Positions 15,128 to 24,902 of a stretch of 64,000 nt of DNA are shown here, piece after piece. Position 1 is the stretch's first letter. Each line of letters opens with the position of its first letter. The stretch is from Aestuariivivens marinum (GTDB taxonomy: Bacteria; Bacteroidota; Bacteroidia; Flavobacteriales; Flavobacteriaceae), in contig NZ_JAKMCR010000001.1 of assembly GCF_022662175.1 (NCBI RefSeq), positions 806,001-870,000 on the forward strand, in the 5' to 3' direction. A program made the translations under genes and the position numbers. Under the pieces are notes generated by a model that worked only from the letters and a program-made list of their open reading frames with translations, was not told where the DNA came from and made no database searches.

Positions 15128-17473
15128 ATGGCGAAAATAAAAAAACAAACCTCAAAGAACCAGGACTTTTCAAAATACATTCGTTGGTTTTGGATGTTGT
15201 TTTTAGCTGGAATAGTTTCAATAGTAGTATTATTCTTGGTTGCTTCATGGGGATGGTTAGGGGAACTGCCAGACCATACTGTTTTAGAAAACCCTAAAAC
15301 TAATTTGGCGACAGAAATTATTTCTTCAGATGGAGAAACACTTGGAAAATTTTATTATGATGATAATAGAACACCTGTAGGTTTTGATGAGTTGCCCAAA
15401 CATTTAGTTGAAGCCTTAATAGCTACCGAAGACGCTCGGTTTCATGACCATTCTGGAATAGATGCTCGAGGTACCTTACGTGCGGCTGTTATGTTGGGCA
15501 GTGGTGGTGGAGCTAGTACTATATCTCAACAATTGGCAAAACAGTTATTTACCAAACAAGTTTCAAAAAGTAAACTGGAGCGTGCTTTTCAAAAAGTAAG
15601 GGAATGGGTTATCGCTACCCGTTTGGAACGTCAATACACCAAAGAGGAAATCATCGCTCAATACTTTAATATTTACGATTTTCTTAATAATGCAGATGGT
15701 ATTCGCAGTGCAGCCCGTATCTATTTTGGCAAGGAACCTTGGGATTTGGAGTTAAAAGAATCTGCTATGTTGGTAGGGATGTTTAAAAACTCGGCACTTT
15801 ATAATCCTCGTGTTAGACCTGAAATTACAAAGGATAGACGCAATGTGGTATTGGCCCAAATGGAAAAGTATGGGTACATTACTGTACAGGTAAAAGATTC
15901 TTTACAGAAAACGGAGTTGGATTTAAACTATACACCAGAATCACATAGAGAAGGTATAGCGACTTATTTTAGGGAGTACTTAAAAACCTTTATGAAAGAT
16001 TGGATTGAAAAAAATCCTAAGCCCGATGGAACTAAATGGAGTTTGTACAATGATGGATTAAAAATATATACTACTATCGATTCACGTATGCAGCAACATG
16101 CCGAAGATGCAGTTCAACAACACATGCCAAGGTTACAGGCCGAATTTTTCCACCAAAACACACCAAAGCGTAACCCCACAGCACCATTTTTAGAGTTGAC
16201 GACAGGAGCTATAGATACTTTATTGTTGCGTGCTATGCGACAAACCAAGCGTTGGAATAGGATGAAATACGATTTAAAAAAGAGCAATGAAGAAATAGAA
16301 CAATCTTTTTTTAAGCCTGTACAGATGACGGTTTTTGAATGGAAGGATGGAAAAGCTTCAGAAAAAGACACCATTATGAAACCCATTGACTCCATGCGTT
16401 ATTATAAATCGTTTTTAAGAACAGGTATGATGTCCATGGATCCGCAAACAGGCCATGTAAAAGCTTGGGTTGGAGGCATTAATTACAGACACTTTCAATA
16501 CGATATGGTCAAGCAAGGGAAACGCCAAATAGGATCAACTTTTAAACCGTTTGTATATACAGCGGCGATAGATCAATTGCATTTGTCACCTTGCGATGAA
16601 ATACCTGATACGCCGTTTTGTATAGAAAAGAACAAGTATGGAAACCCAGAAGAATGGTGTCCTAAAAATTCTGATGACGATTATGGTGGGGTACGCACTT
16701 TAAAAAATGCTTTGGCGAATTCTGTAAATACGGTTACTGCTCGATTGATAGATAAAGTAGGTCCATTGCCAGTAAAAGAATTAGCAGAAAAGTTGGGTGT
16801 CGAATCTAATATTCCACCTGTGCCATCCATTGCGCTAGGAACTCCAGATTTAAGTGTTTACGAAATGGTAGGGGCTTATGCTGCTTTTGCCAATAAAGGT
16901 GTGTACACCAAACCTGTTATGGTCATGCAGATTGAAGATAAAAACGGAACCATTTTGTATCAATTTAAACCCAATACCCGTGACGTGTTAAGTGAGGAAA
17001 CAGCCTATGTAACCGTAAAGCTGTTAGAGGGGGTTACACAATATGGATCAGGGGTTCGTTTAAGAACCAAAGGAGCAGATGCTTATAGGCCAGATTATAA
17101 GGAAATTGCAACCGGATATCCTTATGAATTTACCAATCCTATAGCTGGAAAGACGGGAACCACACAAAACCAAAGTGATGGTTGGTTTATGGGTATGGTA
17201 CCTAATTTAGTAACTGGTGTATGGGTAGGAGGAGAAGATCGAGCTGTTCATTTTTCATCTATTACTTATGGTCAAGGAGCAGCTATGGCCTTACCAATAT
17301 GGGGTTTGTATATGAAAAGTTGTTATGCCGATGAGGAGCTAAACATCTCTAAGGATGAATTTGAACCACCTGCAGCCCTTTCTATAATTGTAGATTGTTC
17401 AGAGGAAGGGAAGAGCACTATTATTGATGATATCCAAGAAGAGGCTGTTCCCGAGGGATTGGATTTTAATTAA
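15128..17473 (+). CDS. class A penicillin-binding protein (PBP1A type)
   Basis: 781 residues. Cytoplasmic basic N-terminus, one transmembrane helix (about 22-42), GT51 glycosyltransferase (about 70-245) with ATEDARFHDHSGID and STISQQLAKQLF, a linker, and a transpeptidase domain with SxxK at Ser470 (GSTFKPF), SVN in ANSVNTVTARL, and KTGT at Lys675 (GKTGTTQNQSDGW). Polymerises and crosslinks peptidoglycan. Same operon as ricT and gldH. The long insert at about 340-430 between domains is common in Bacteroidota PBPs. Confidence 0.95.
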   Translation: MAKIKKQTSKNQDFSKYIRWFWMLFLAGIVSIVVLFLVASWGWLGELPDHTVLENPKTNLATEIISSDGETLGKFYYDDNRTPVGFDELPKHLVEALIATEDARFHDHSGIDARGTLRAAVMLGSGGGASTISQQLAKQLFTKQVSKSKLERAFQKVREWVIATRLERQYTKEEIIAQYFNIYDFLNNADGIRSAARIYFGKEPWDLELKESAMLVGMFKNSALYNPRVRPEITKDRRNVVLAQMEKYGYITVQVKDSLQKTELDLNYTPESHREGIATYFREYLKTFMKDWIEKNPKPDGTKWSLYNDGLKIYTTIDSRMQQHAEDAVQQHMPRLQAEFFHQNTPKRNPTAPFLELTTGAIDTLLLRAMRQTKRWNRMKYDLKKSNEEIEQSFFKPVQMTVFEWKDGKASEKDTIMKPIDSMRYYKSFLRTGMMSMDPQTGHVKAWVGGINYRHFQYDMVKQGKRQIGSTFKPFVYTAAIDQLHLSPCDEIPDTPFCIEKNKYGNPEEWCPKNSDDDYGGVRTLKNALANSVNTVTARLIDKVGPLPVKELAEKLGVESNIPPVPSIALGTPDLSVYEMVGAYAAFANKGVYTKPVMVMQIEDKNGTILYQFKPNTRDVLSEETAYVTVKLLEGVTQYGSGVRLRTKGADAYRPDYKEIATGYPYEFTNPIAGKTGTTQNQSDGWFMGMVPNLVTGVWVGGEDRAVHFSSITYGQGAAMALPIWGLYMKSCYADEELNISKDEFEPPAALSIIVDCSEEGKSTIIDDIQEEAVPEGLDFN

Positions 17474-17490
17474 GTCTTCCGTCCTACAGT

Positions 17491-17511
17491 CCTTTCCCAT
17501 TTCAGGGAAGG
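17491..17511. terminator. hairpin after pbp1A
   Basis: CCTTTCCC / GGGAAGG with a one-base bulge and six-base loop, 18 bases after the pbp1A stop. A weak terminator or a remnant of a dispersed palindrome; no strong T run follows. Confidence 0.35.
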
Positions 17512-17562
17512 AATTAGGTTTGTATTTTATTTTAAATCTTTCTCTTGTTAAGGCGAGGAAGT

Positions 17563-19530
17563 CTATATGGTTTTAGCAAAGGCTATAAAAAAACCTATCG
17601 ATTCTGGGTTTTTCATAGAATCTATATTAATGGATTTTTCCAAAGGCATTTTTAACAAGATTTTTTTGACCGGAGCTTCCATTTTTTTGCCACTTATAGT
17701 ATAGGGAATGTCTAGGACTTCAATAATAGTGTCAGGAACGTGCCTTGGCGAGTATTCTTTTTTAAGCTGTTCATTTATTTGGGTTTTTGTATCGTCTGTT
17801 AAATCAAAACCAGATTTCATTTTTACAAACAATGGCATAAAATGTTTACCACCATTTAATTCTAAATTCACAATGAGGGCATCTTCTATAGTTTCTATTT
17901 TATTAATACTTCTGTAAATTTCACTTGTGCCAATACGAATGCCATGTCGGTTTAAGGTAGCATCCGATCGTCCATAAATAACGAGTCCGTGGGTTTGGGA
18001 ATTTATCTTTATAAAATCACCGTGTCGCCATTTCCCTGGATAATGTTCAAAATAACTGGCTTTGTAGTTTGCTTTATTAGGATCGTTCCAAAAATATATG
18101 GGCATGGAAGGCATAGGTTGGTCTATTGTCATTTCACCTAGTTCATCTTCTATGGGATGCCCATTATCATCATAAGCATATAGAGAGACACCTAGGGCAC
18201 GACATTGAATTTCACCAGCATGAACGGCATAAAAGGGTGTACCACCCACAAAGGCTGTACATACATCGGTGCCTCCAGCCATTGAACATAGCCAAACGTT
18301 TTGTTTAATGTTTTCGTAGACATATTCAAAAGCTTCATAGGGCAATGGTGCCCCTGTAGAACTAATGGAACGGATTGATGCTAAACTGTATTTTTCTTTT
18401 AGAGAAATATTTCTTTTCATACTTGCCACTAAAAATGGTGCGCTTGTGCCAAAGTGGTTAATTTTAACGTCTTCCGAAAACTCCCATAGCTTGTAGAAAT
18501 CTGGGGAAGTTGGGGACCCATCATATAATACAATAGTTGCACCCAGTAATAAAGGAGATTGAAGGAAGTTCCACATCATCCAGCCCGTAGTGGTAAACCA
18601 AAAATAGCGCTCACCCTCATGTACGTCATTTTGAAATGCTAAATATTTTAAGTGTTCCAATAAAATGCCGCCATGAGAATGTACTATGGCTTTAGGTAAG
18701 CCAGTTGTTCCTGAAGAATACAATACCCAGATAGGGTGATTAAAATCTACAGGTTCGAACGTCAATGGTTCACCTTGTTTTTTAAATATGTCGTTAATGT
18801 CTATAAAATCCTTTGGGAAATTTTCAATAGCATTTTTGTTGAGGTATGGCAATACAACAACCTTTTCTAAAGAAGGTAGAGCATTGGCGATGGCTATAGA
18901 AGCCCCAGTTTTATCATAAGGTTTTCCATTATAGTAATATCCATCAACCGTTATAAAAACCTTAGGTTTAATTTGTGCAAATCGGTCTATAACACTTTCG
19001 CTACCAAAGTCTGGTGATGTACTGGACCAAATAGCTCCTATGGAATTAGCTGCTAAAAATGAAATTGTCGCTTCGGGGACATTGGGTAGAAAGGCAACCA
19101 CTCTATCACCTTTGGTAAGGCCGATAGATTTTAAATAAGTAACCATAGATGCGACCTTTTCCCGTAATTCATTCCAAGATATCTCAAGGTAAACGCCTTG
19201 TTCATTGTTAAATATTATGGCCGTTTCTTCACTTAAATGGGAATGTCTAAAAATATGTTCGGAATAGTTTAATGTTGCACCTAAAAACCATTCAACATCG
19301 GGCATAGTTCCTTTTGTTAAAACAGAGTAGTAGGGTTGATGTGAAATAACACCAAAATAATCCCAAATGCTTATCCAGAAATCTTCAATATGGTTTACAG
19401 ACCATTGCCATAGCTCGTTATAGGTATTAAGTTGTAACTTCTTGTTATTGGCTAACCATGTTTTATATTTATATAAATGACTGTTTTCTTTGAAGGTAAT
19501 TGAACCTTCCCATAATTTTTTATGATGCAT
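17563..19530 (-). CDS. acetoacetate--CoA ligase
   Basis: 655 residues, full length for the family. AMP-forming motif YSSGTTGLPKAIVHSHGG (about 271-288), YGRSDATLNRHGIRIGTSEI near the C-terminal hinge, and a late catalytic Lys in SGKKMEAPVKK. The N-terminal KLWEGSITFKENSHLYKY segment and ATLNRHGIRIG pattern favour acetoacetyl-CoA synthetase over acetyl-CoA synthetase. Activates acetoacetate for lipid or ketone use. Stands alone on the minus strand. Confidence 0.9.
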   Translation of the reverse strand: MHHKKLWEGSITFKENSHLYKYKTWLANNKKLQLNTYNELWQWSVNHIEDFWISIWDYFGVISHQPYYSVLTKGTMPDVEWFLGATLNYSEHIFRHSHLSEETAIIFNNEQGVYLEISWNELREKVASMVTYLKSIGLTKGDRVVAFLPNVPEATISFLAANSIGAIWSSTSPDFGSESVIDRFAQIKPKVFITVDGYYYNGKPYDKTGASIAIANALPSLEKVVVLPYLNKNAIENFPKDFIDINDIFKKQGEPLTFEPVDFNHPIWVLYSSGTTGLPKAIVHSHGGILLEHLKYLAFQNDVHEGERYFWFTTTGWMMWNFLQSPLLLGATIVLYDGSPTSPDFYKLWEFSEDVKINHFGTSAPFLVASMKRNISLKEKYSLASIRSISSTGAPLPYEAFEYVYENIKQNVWLCSMAGGTDVCTAFVGGTPFYAVHAGEIQCRALGVSLYAYDDNGHPIEDELGEMTIDQPMPSMPIYFWNDPNKANYKASYFEHYPGKWRHGDFIKINSQTHGLVIYGRSDATLNRHGIRIGTSEIYRSINKIETIEDALIVNLELNGGKHFMPLFVKMKSGFDLTDDTKTQINEQLKKEYSPRHVPDTIIEVLDIPYTISGKKMEAPVKKILLKMPLEKSINIDSMKNPESIGFFIAFAKTI

Positions 19531-19765
19531 TTATCCTTTTTTAAGAGGTTTAAAGATAATGATAATTCAAAGAAAAAAACAGGTTAAGATACCGCAGAAA
19601 TTAAAGCTGTTATAGCTAAAGTGTTAAAAATTTATGCATTTCAACGATTTATTATGTTTTTAATCTATTTTTATTAAAAAAAGTTTCATATTTACAGTCC
19701 CCAAATAAACCTAATCAATTTTTAGATTTGTCTCAAGTCTACCATAAATTTTAACCTACTTATCG

Positions 19766-19888
19766 ATGGAACCAAATCTACCTGAGCAAATAGAAATTAA
19801 AGACAGTAAATTGAAGGAAACACTTCAAGAACATTTACAATTTTTAAAAGGTTTACTGTATATTACAAAAAAAGTATTCATGCTATAA
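19766..19888 (+). CDS. possible 40-residue small protein
   Basis: An ATG at 19766 opens 40 codons to TAA 19888 (starts MEPNLPEQIEIKD, ends KKVFML). It is acidic then amphipathic, and its last six bases overlap the 3' end of the ABC gene on the other strand. It is the only content of the 352-base gap between the acetoacetyl-CoA ligase and the ABC gene. No promoter octamer or homologue recognised, so it may be chance. Confidence 0.25.
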   Translation: MEPNLPEQIEIKDSKLKETLQEHLQFLKGLLYITKKVFML

Positions 19889-21565
19889 TCCTTTTGGTAT
19901 AGCATGAATTAACTTTTTTGTGTACTCCGTTTTAGGGTTGTTGTAAATTACATCGGCATCATCCAACTCTTCGATTTTACCTTTATTCATCACTAACAGT
20001 TGGTCGCTCATATACTTTACTACGGCTAAATCGTGTGAAATAAAAATATAGGTAAAGCCAAAATCTTCTTTTAGTTCATTCAACAGATTTAGTACTTGTG
20101 CTTGTACTGATATGTCTAATGCCGAAACCGATTCGTCACATACGATTAATTTGGGTTGTAATGCAATGGTTCTGGCAATACCTATACGTTGGCGTTGTCC
20201 TCCCGAAAATTCATGCGGATAACGGTTAAAATAACCTTCTAACAAACCAACCCGATTTAAAATATCCAATACTTTTGCTTTACGCTCTGCATCGGTAGTG
20301 CCTATACCATGTACTTTCATAGGCTCCATTATCGCTTCGCCTACTGGAATTCTGGGATTTAAGGATGAAAAAGGGTCTTGAAAGATGATTTGGATTTCCT
20401 TTCTCAGGGTTCGAATGTTGGCTCTTGATAGTTTGGTAATGTCTGTTCCCTTATACAAAATAGTACCTGCCGTTGCCTTATCGAGTTGTAAAATGGCATT
20501 ACCCAAAGTTGATTTTCCACATCCCGATTCACCTACCAAGCCTAAAGTTTCTCCTTTGTAGAGTTTGAAGCTCACTTGATTTACGGCCTTGAATGCCGAT
20601 GGTTTGGTAAACCACCCCGATTTTGAGATATATTCCTTTTCAACATTAACAACTTCCAATAATGGCGGTTTGCTGTACAACTTTTTGTGAAAGGCTTTAC
20701 GCTGTTGAGGCGTTATAATATCTTTTGAAAAGGTATTATTTAGATAATCCTGTATGGTAGGTAGTGTTTTAAACCGAGCATCTAATGAAGGCCTTGAGTT
20801 TATTAGGGCTTTGGTGTAATTGTGCTGCGGATTTTTAAATATGGATGTTACGTCACCCTGTTCAACAATATCGCCTTTGTACATCACTAACACCCGATTC
20901 GCGATTTCGGAAATTAAAGCCAAATCGTGGGTAATGAAAATGATGCTCATTTTAGTATCTTCTTGTAAGGCTTTTAAAAGATTTATAATTTCCTTTTGTA
21001 CTGTTACATCTAGTGCTGTAGTAGGTTCGTCTGCTATTAAAATATCGGGTTTACATGCAATGGACATGGCTATCATGACCCGTTGTTTTTGTCCGCCAGA
21101 AATTTCATGTGGATAAGCATCAAAAATACGGGAAGGCGTTGGCAACTTTACTTTTTCGAATAGTGCAATGGTTTTTTCCTTTGAAGCTGATTTTGATAAG
21201 TTGGTATGTTGTAACAATATCTCCTGAACTTGTTTTCCACAGGACATGGACTGATTTAAGGAACTCATGGGTTCCTGAAAGATCATAGCTATCTTTTTAC
21301 CCCTAATATGTTGAAAATCTTTGTTTGAAAGTTGCGTTAAATCTTTATTGTTATAAATAATAGAACCTGAAGTTATATTTGAAATACGCTTGGGAAGCAA
21401 GCCTAAAATAGCCAAGGACGACACTGACTTCCCCGAACCCGATTCACCAACAATACCAAGTATTTCATTACCGTATAATTGATATGAGATATTATGGATG
21501 ACCTTATTCTCTCCAAAGGTGATGGAAAGGTTTTCTATTTGTAATAAAGGTTTTTTTGTTGCCAC
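19883..21565 (-). CDS. peptide ABC transporter ATP-binding protein, two fused NBDs (YejF/DppDF type)
   Basis: 560 residues with two complete nucleotide-binding domains: first Walker A GESGSGKSVSS (about 37-47), signature SGGQKQRV, Walker B LIADEPTTALDVT; second Walker A GESGCGKSTLG (about 346), signature SGGQRQRIG, Walker B IVCDESVSALDIS. Each half has the oligopeptide-family tail. It energises import of di/oligopeptides by permeases and a binding protein not present nearby. Confidence 0.94.
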   Translation of the reverse strand: MATKKPLLQIENLSITFGENKVIHNISYQLYGNEILGIVGESGSGKSVSSLAILGLLPKRISNITSGSIIYNNKDLTQLSNKDFQHIRGKKIAMIFQEPMSSLNQSMSCGKQVQEILLQHTNLSKSASKEKTIALFEKVKLPTPSRIFDAYPHEISGGQKQRVMIAMSIACKPDILIADEPTTALDVTVQKEIINLLKALQEDTKMSIIFITHDLALISEIANRVLVMYKGDIVEQGDVTSIFKNPQHNYTKALINSRPSLDARFKTLPTIQDYLNNTFSKDIITPQQRKAFHKKLYSKPPLLEVVNVEKEYISKSGWFTKPSAFKAVNQVSFKLYKGETLGLVGESGCGKSTLGNAILQLDKATAGTILYKGTDITKLSRANIRTLRKEIQIIFQDPFSSLNPRIPVGEAIMEPMKVHGIGTTDAERKAKVLDILNRVGLLEGYFNRYPHEFSGGQRQRIGIARTIALQPKLIVCDESVSALDISVQAQVLNLLNELKEDFGFTYIFISHDLAVVKYMSDQLLVMNKGKIEELDDADVIYNNPKTEYTKKLIHAIPKGL

Positions 21566-21731
21566 GAATTCACGAATTTTTAAAATTCAATTTTATTTAA
21601 ATGTCATCTTAAGTATCTAGTAAAGCTTTATAAAGGTTTAAGTCGAGAGGTTTGCTTTTGAGGTTATTCGGTAAGGCTTCAACTGTGCTCGACATGCAAG
21701 TAGTTACATTTTCTATTTTATAACAACTTGA

Positions 21732-22472
21732 TTATGAATTTATTAGGCTTCCATATTTTATGTTTTTTAAAATTTTCCTCAAATCTTTTTTATCATAGGG
21801 TTTAATTAAGTTCTCAGGTATCCATAGTTTTACTAGTTTTTCCAGATGTAGTATTGGATTAATATCTTTACTTTTTAAAGTAATTCCTAAACATAAGACT
21901 TTAAGGCCGGTTAATCCTTTTAAAAACTCCAAATCATTAATTTTAATTCTTGGACCATCAATGGATGTTGAGATGACTAAACTTTGAAGATTTATTAGGC
22001 TAGATAATTTATTAAAATCACCTACCTTTTGAAAGTTCTCTAATTCTAAAGTTTCTAATTTTATCAATTTAGATATTCCTTCAATAGACTGTAATCTCGG
22101 ATTGCTTCCAAAATAAAGGTGTTTAAGGTTAGTTAATTGAGAAATACTGTCTAAAGATTCAACCTTCCCCCATTTCACATATAATCCTTCAAGGTTTTGC
22201 ATACAGCAAATTGATTCAAAGAAAGACTGGTCAATTTGGTGAGTTGTCATAAGATATTTCACGTTATCCAATTTTGGAAGGGTTTCAGACCAAACTCTTC
22301 TAAGTTCTTTTCTTTTTGAAGCTGAAAGATTTCTGACATCTTGATTTAAAGTTGATAAAGCAACAATCAATCGGTCTGTTTCGAAAATACCTGTATCTTC
22401 AACTGGCAAACTTTGTGGCCAAAAGCCATCATTAAATCTCCAAAAACCAATTTCAATATCTTTAGTGGTCAT
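21732..22472 (-). CDS. leucine-rich-repeat protein
   Basis: 246 residues, no signal peptide. From about residue 85 to 225 there are six or so 22-24 residue repeats of the LRR kind (LTNLKHLYFGSNPRLQSIEG; LIKLETLELENFQKVGDFNK; LTGLKVLCLGITLKSKDINP). The N-terminal 80 residues are charged and unassigned. LRR proteins bind other proteins; partner unknown. Ends 25 bases after the exonuclease gene's stop on the same strand, so perhaps in the same transcript. Codon use is slightly more AT-rich than the neighbours, possibly acquired. Confidence 0.75.
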   Translation of the reverse strand: MTTKDIEIGFWRFNDGFWPQSLPVEDTGIFETDRLIVALSTLNQDVRNLSASKRKELRRVWSETLPKLDNVKYLMTTHQIDQSFFESICCMQNLEGLYVKWGKVESLDSISQLTNLKHLYFGSNPRLQSIEGISKLIKLETLELENFQKVGDFNKLSSLINLQSLVISTSIDGPRIKINDLEFLKGLTGLKVLCLGITLKSKDINPILHLEKLVKLWIPENLIKPYDKKDLRKILKNIKYGSLINS

Positions 22473-22497
22473 TATAAATTATTGTAATTGCGTCTTT

Positions 22498-23211
22498 TTA
22501 AACATGTATAACTTCATCATCACTTAAAAGGTCCTCTCCTCGTAACCTTAAAAAGATTTGGGCTACGGCTATGGTATCTTTTTCGCAATAGGTAATAATA
22601 CGATCTATATTCTTGTCTTCATAATAAACACGGTACACTTCACTACCATCAATGTCATCTTTTGGCGATGGGATACCTAAAACATTGGTTAACAGTTTAA
22701 GGGAGGTGTAGGTTTTATAATCCCCAAATTTCCAAAGCTCTAAGGTGTCCAAGTGTGGTACTTCCCAAGGCTTTTTGCCAAATAGATTTAATTTATAAGG
22801 CAACTCTATGTTATGAATAATCATACGGCGTGCAATATAGGGAAAGTCGAATTCCTTGCCATTGTGGGCGCACAATAAATGTTTTGCTTGACTGAAATGT
22901 GAAATGAGTAGGGTTTTAAAATCTTTTAATATAATGACTTCATCACCATAAAATGAGGTAACACGAAATCGTCTATGTTCACTTTGGAACGTAAAATATC
23001 CCACCGAAATACAAACTATTTTCCCAAACTCTGCCCAAATACCGGCACGTTCGTAAAACTCTTCGGCGGTAAAGTCGTCTTTACGTTGGTATTGTGATTT
23101 TGCTTCCCAAAGTACCTTTTTTGTATCATCCAACTCTGAAAAGTCTTGGGTTTCGGGAACAGTTTCTATATCTAGAAACAGAATGTTTTCGAGGTTGAGT
23201 TTATTGATCAT
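22498..23211 (-). CDS. DnaQ/PolB-like 3'-5' exonuclease
   Basis: 237 residues. ExoI motif NILFLDIETVPE (about 9-20, DxE), a middle AHNGKEFDFPYIARRM (ExoII, N and D), and a C-terminal YCEKDTIAVAQIF (ExoIII, D). This is the predicted PolB-like exonuclease family; it should hydrolyse single-stranded DNA or RNA 3' ends. Start overlaps the end of the serine hydrolase gene by 11 bases. Confidence 0.86.
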   Translation of the reverse strand: MINKLNLENILFLDIETVPETQDFSELDDTKKVLWEAKSQYQRKDDFTAEEFYERAGIWAEFGKIVCISVGYFTFQSEHRRFRVTSFYGDEVIILKDFKTLLISHFSQAKHLLCAHNGKEFDFPYIARRMIIHNIELPYKLNLFGKKPWEVPHLDTLELWKFGDYKTYTSLKLLTNVLGIPSPKDDIDGSEVYRVYYEDKNIDRIITYCEKDTIAVAQIFLRLRGEDLLSDDEVIHV

Positions 23212-24361
23212 GGGCTAACATATTATAAGCTTCTTCAATATATACATCTACATCTTCGGCAAATTCACCAATAAATGTTTGAGGCGTGCGTTTATGTCCC
23301 AGTCTAACGACAATGATGTTGTTGAGCCTATCTACAATAACCATTTGACCTAAATGACCTCGCATAATAAAAAATGATTTGCTGTCTTTTTCATAAAGCC
23401 ACCAACCATAACCGTACTGTGGACTTTCAGCAAAGCGAGGTGTAATCGCTTTGGAAACAAACGTAGAATCCAAAATTTGCTTACCATTCCATTTGCCATA
23501 GTCTTTGTAAAGTTTGCCAAATCTGGCAAAATCCTTGGCATTGCTGGCAATACAACAATAGGCTTTTACCATATCGTTAGCTTTGCTATCTACCTGCCAT
23601 AAGGTTTCATTTTCACAACCCAACGGTTTCCAGAAACTATCCTCTAAATACTCATATAATTTTTTGCCAGTCGCCTTTTCTATAACCATGCCCAGCATTT
23701 GCGTATCACCACTAGCGTATTTAAAGTATTGTCCAGGCTGTTCAACAACTTTTACTTTATCCAATATCATGGTGTTTAAATCGTCATCAAAATATGCTCT
23801 TGTGGTAATGGAAAATGGAGAATAATAAGCTTCATCCCAATTAGAACCGGAGGCCATACTCGATAAATCCCCTACCGTTAATGTTGCAGCCAAACCATCA
23901 CAGTATTCTGGTAAAAAATCACAAACGGGTTGGTTTAAACTTTTAATGTAACCATCCATAATGGCCTTGCCTAAAAGACCAGTTACATAACTCTTGGCCA
24001 TGGAAAAGGAATTGGATTTGGAGTTTTCATTAAAACCATCATAATACTTTTCAAACCAAATGCTGTCATTTTTTATAATAACAAAAGCAATAGTGCTATA
24101 AGTGTTATTGGCATGAGTAAGGATATCTGTTTCTTTAACTTTATTATAGTTTTTGTGATTAGGCCAAGGTTGGGGTGTTCCGTTTTTAATAACTTGATTA
24201 TCGAAATTTTTGTAGTCTTCCAAAAATGCAGTGGTATGGCCATTTAAATAAATGTTCTTAACGGCTTTTATAAGGTAATCGGTATCGGTTACATAGAGAG
24301 CAATTACAAGCAATACTAATAGAACAGCCAACCATTTTAGAGCTTTTTTTATTGGTTTCAT
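23201..24361 (-). CDS. serine hydrolase of the class C beta-lactamase/DD-peptidase fold
   Basis: 386 residues. N-terminal membrane anchor (about 8-24, LKWLAVLLVLLVIALYV). Catalytic SxxK in FSMAKSYVTG (about 141), YxS in FKYASGDTQM (Tyr general base), and a late RGHLGQ in place of the KTG triad. Envelope serine hydrolase; could be an esterase or a peptidoglycan-modifying enzyme, and resistance is not implied. Linked to the exonuclease gene by an 11-base overlap. Confidence 0.87.
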   Translation of the reverse strand: MKPIKKALKWLAVLLVLLVIALYVTDTDYLIKAVKNIYLNGHTTAFLEDYKNFDNQVIKNGTPQPWPNHKNYNKVKETDILTHANNTYSTIAFVIIKNDSIWFEKYYDGFNENSKSNSFSMAKSYVTGLLGKAIMDGYIKSLNQPVCDFLPEYCDGLAATLTVGDLSSMASGSNWDEAYYSPFSITTRAYFDDDLNTMILDKVKVVEQPGQYFKYASGDTQMLGMVIEKATGKKLYEYLEDSFWKPLGCENETLWQVDSKANDMVKAYCCIASNAKDFARFGKLYKDYGKWNGKQILDSTFVSKAITPRFAESPQYGYGWWLYEKDSKSFFIMRGHLGQMVIVDRLNNIIVVRLGHKRTPQTFIGEFAEDVDVYIEEAYNMLAHDQ

Positions 24362-24428
24362 ATGAGGTTTTATATTGTAATAAATATAGAAAAATTAATT
24401 TACCCTATACGTGTACAACATTCTTAAA

Positions 24429-24902
24429 TTAAAACAAGCTTTGCTGTTTATAGGGGCTTTCATGCTCTAGCAGCCACTGTTTTCTATGAAGTCCTCCAGC
24501 ATACCCTGTTAAACTGCCATCGCTCCCAATTACCCGATGGCAGGGAACGACAATCCAAAGTCGGTTTTTAGCATTGGCATTGGCCACAGCACGAATGGCC
24601 TTTATATCACCCAGTTGTTTGGACAGCTCAAAATAAGATGTGGTTTTACCATAGGGAATACACTCCAATTGTTTCCAGACCTGTTTTTGGAAATCGGAGC
24701 CTTGTGGATTTAGTTTTAGGTTAAATTCATGTCTTGTACCCTCAAAATATTCGTTAAGTTGCATAACACAATCTTCTAATGTCTCTGGAATAACATCAGT
24801 TACTTCTTCTACTGAATTAAGCACTGTTATTTCAGTAATACCATCTTCGCTGCCAATAATTTTGGTAAATCCCAAAGGCGATGTTATAATGCAGCTTTCC
24901 AT
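24429..24902 (-). CDS. ogt: methylated-DNA--protein-cysteine methyltransferase
   Basis: 157 residues with active-site VVPCHRVIGSDGSLTGYAGG (acceptor Cys) and the wing FQKQVWKQLECIPYGKTTSY. Repairs O6-alkylguanine by suicide transfer. ATG shares one base with the stop of the CNNM gene, so the two are coupled. Confidence 0.94.
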   Translation of the reverse strand: MESCIITSPLGFTKIIGSEDGITEITVLNSVEEVTDVIPETLEDCVMQLNEYFEGTRHEFNLKLNPQGSDFQKQVWKQLECIPYGKTTSYFELSKQLGDIKAIRAVANANAKNRLWIVVPCHRVIGSDGSLTGYAGGLHRKQWLLEHESPYKQQSLF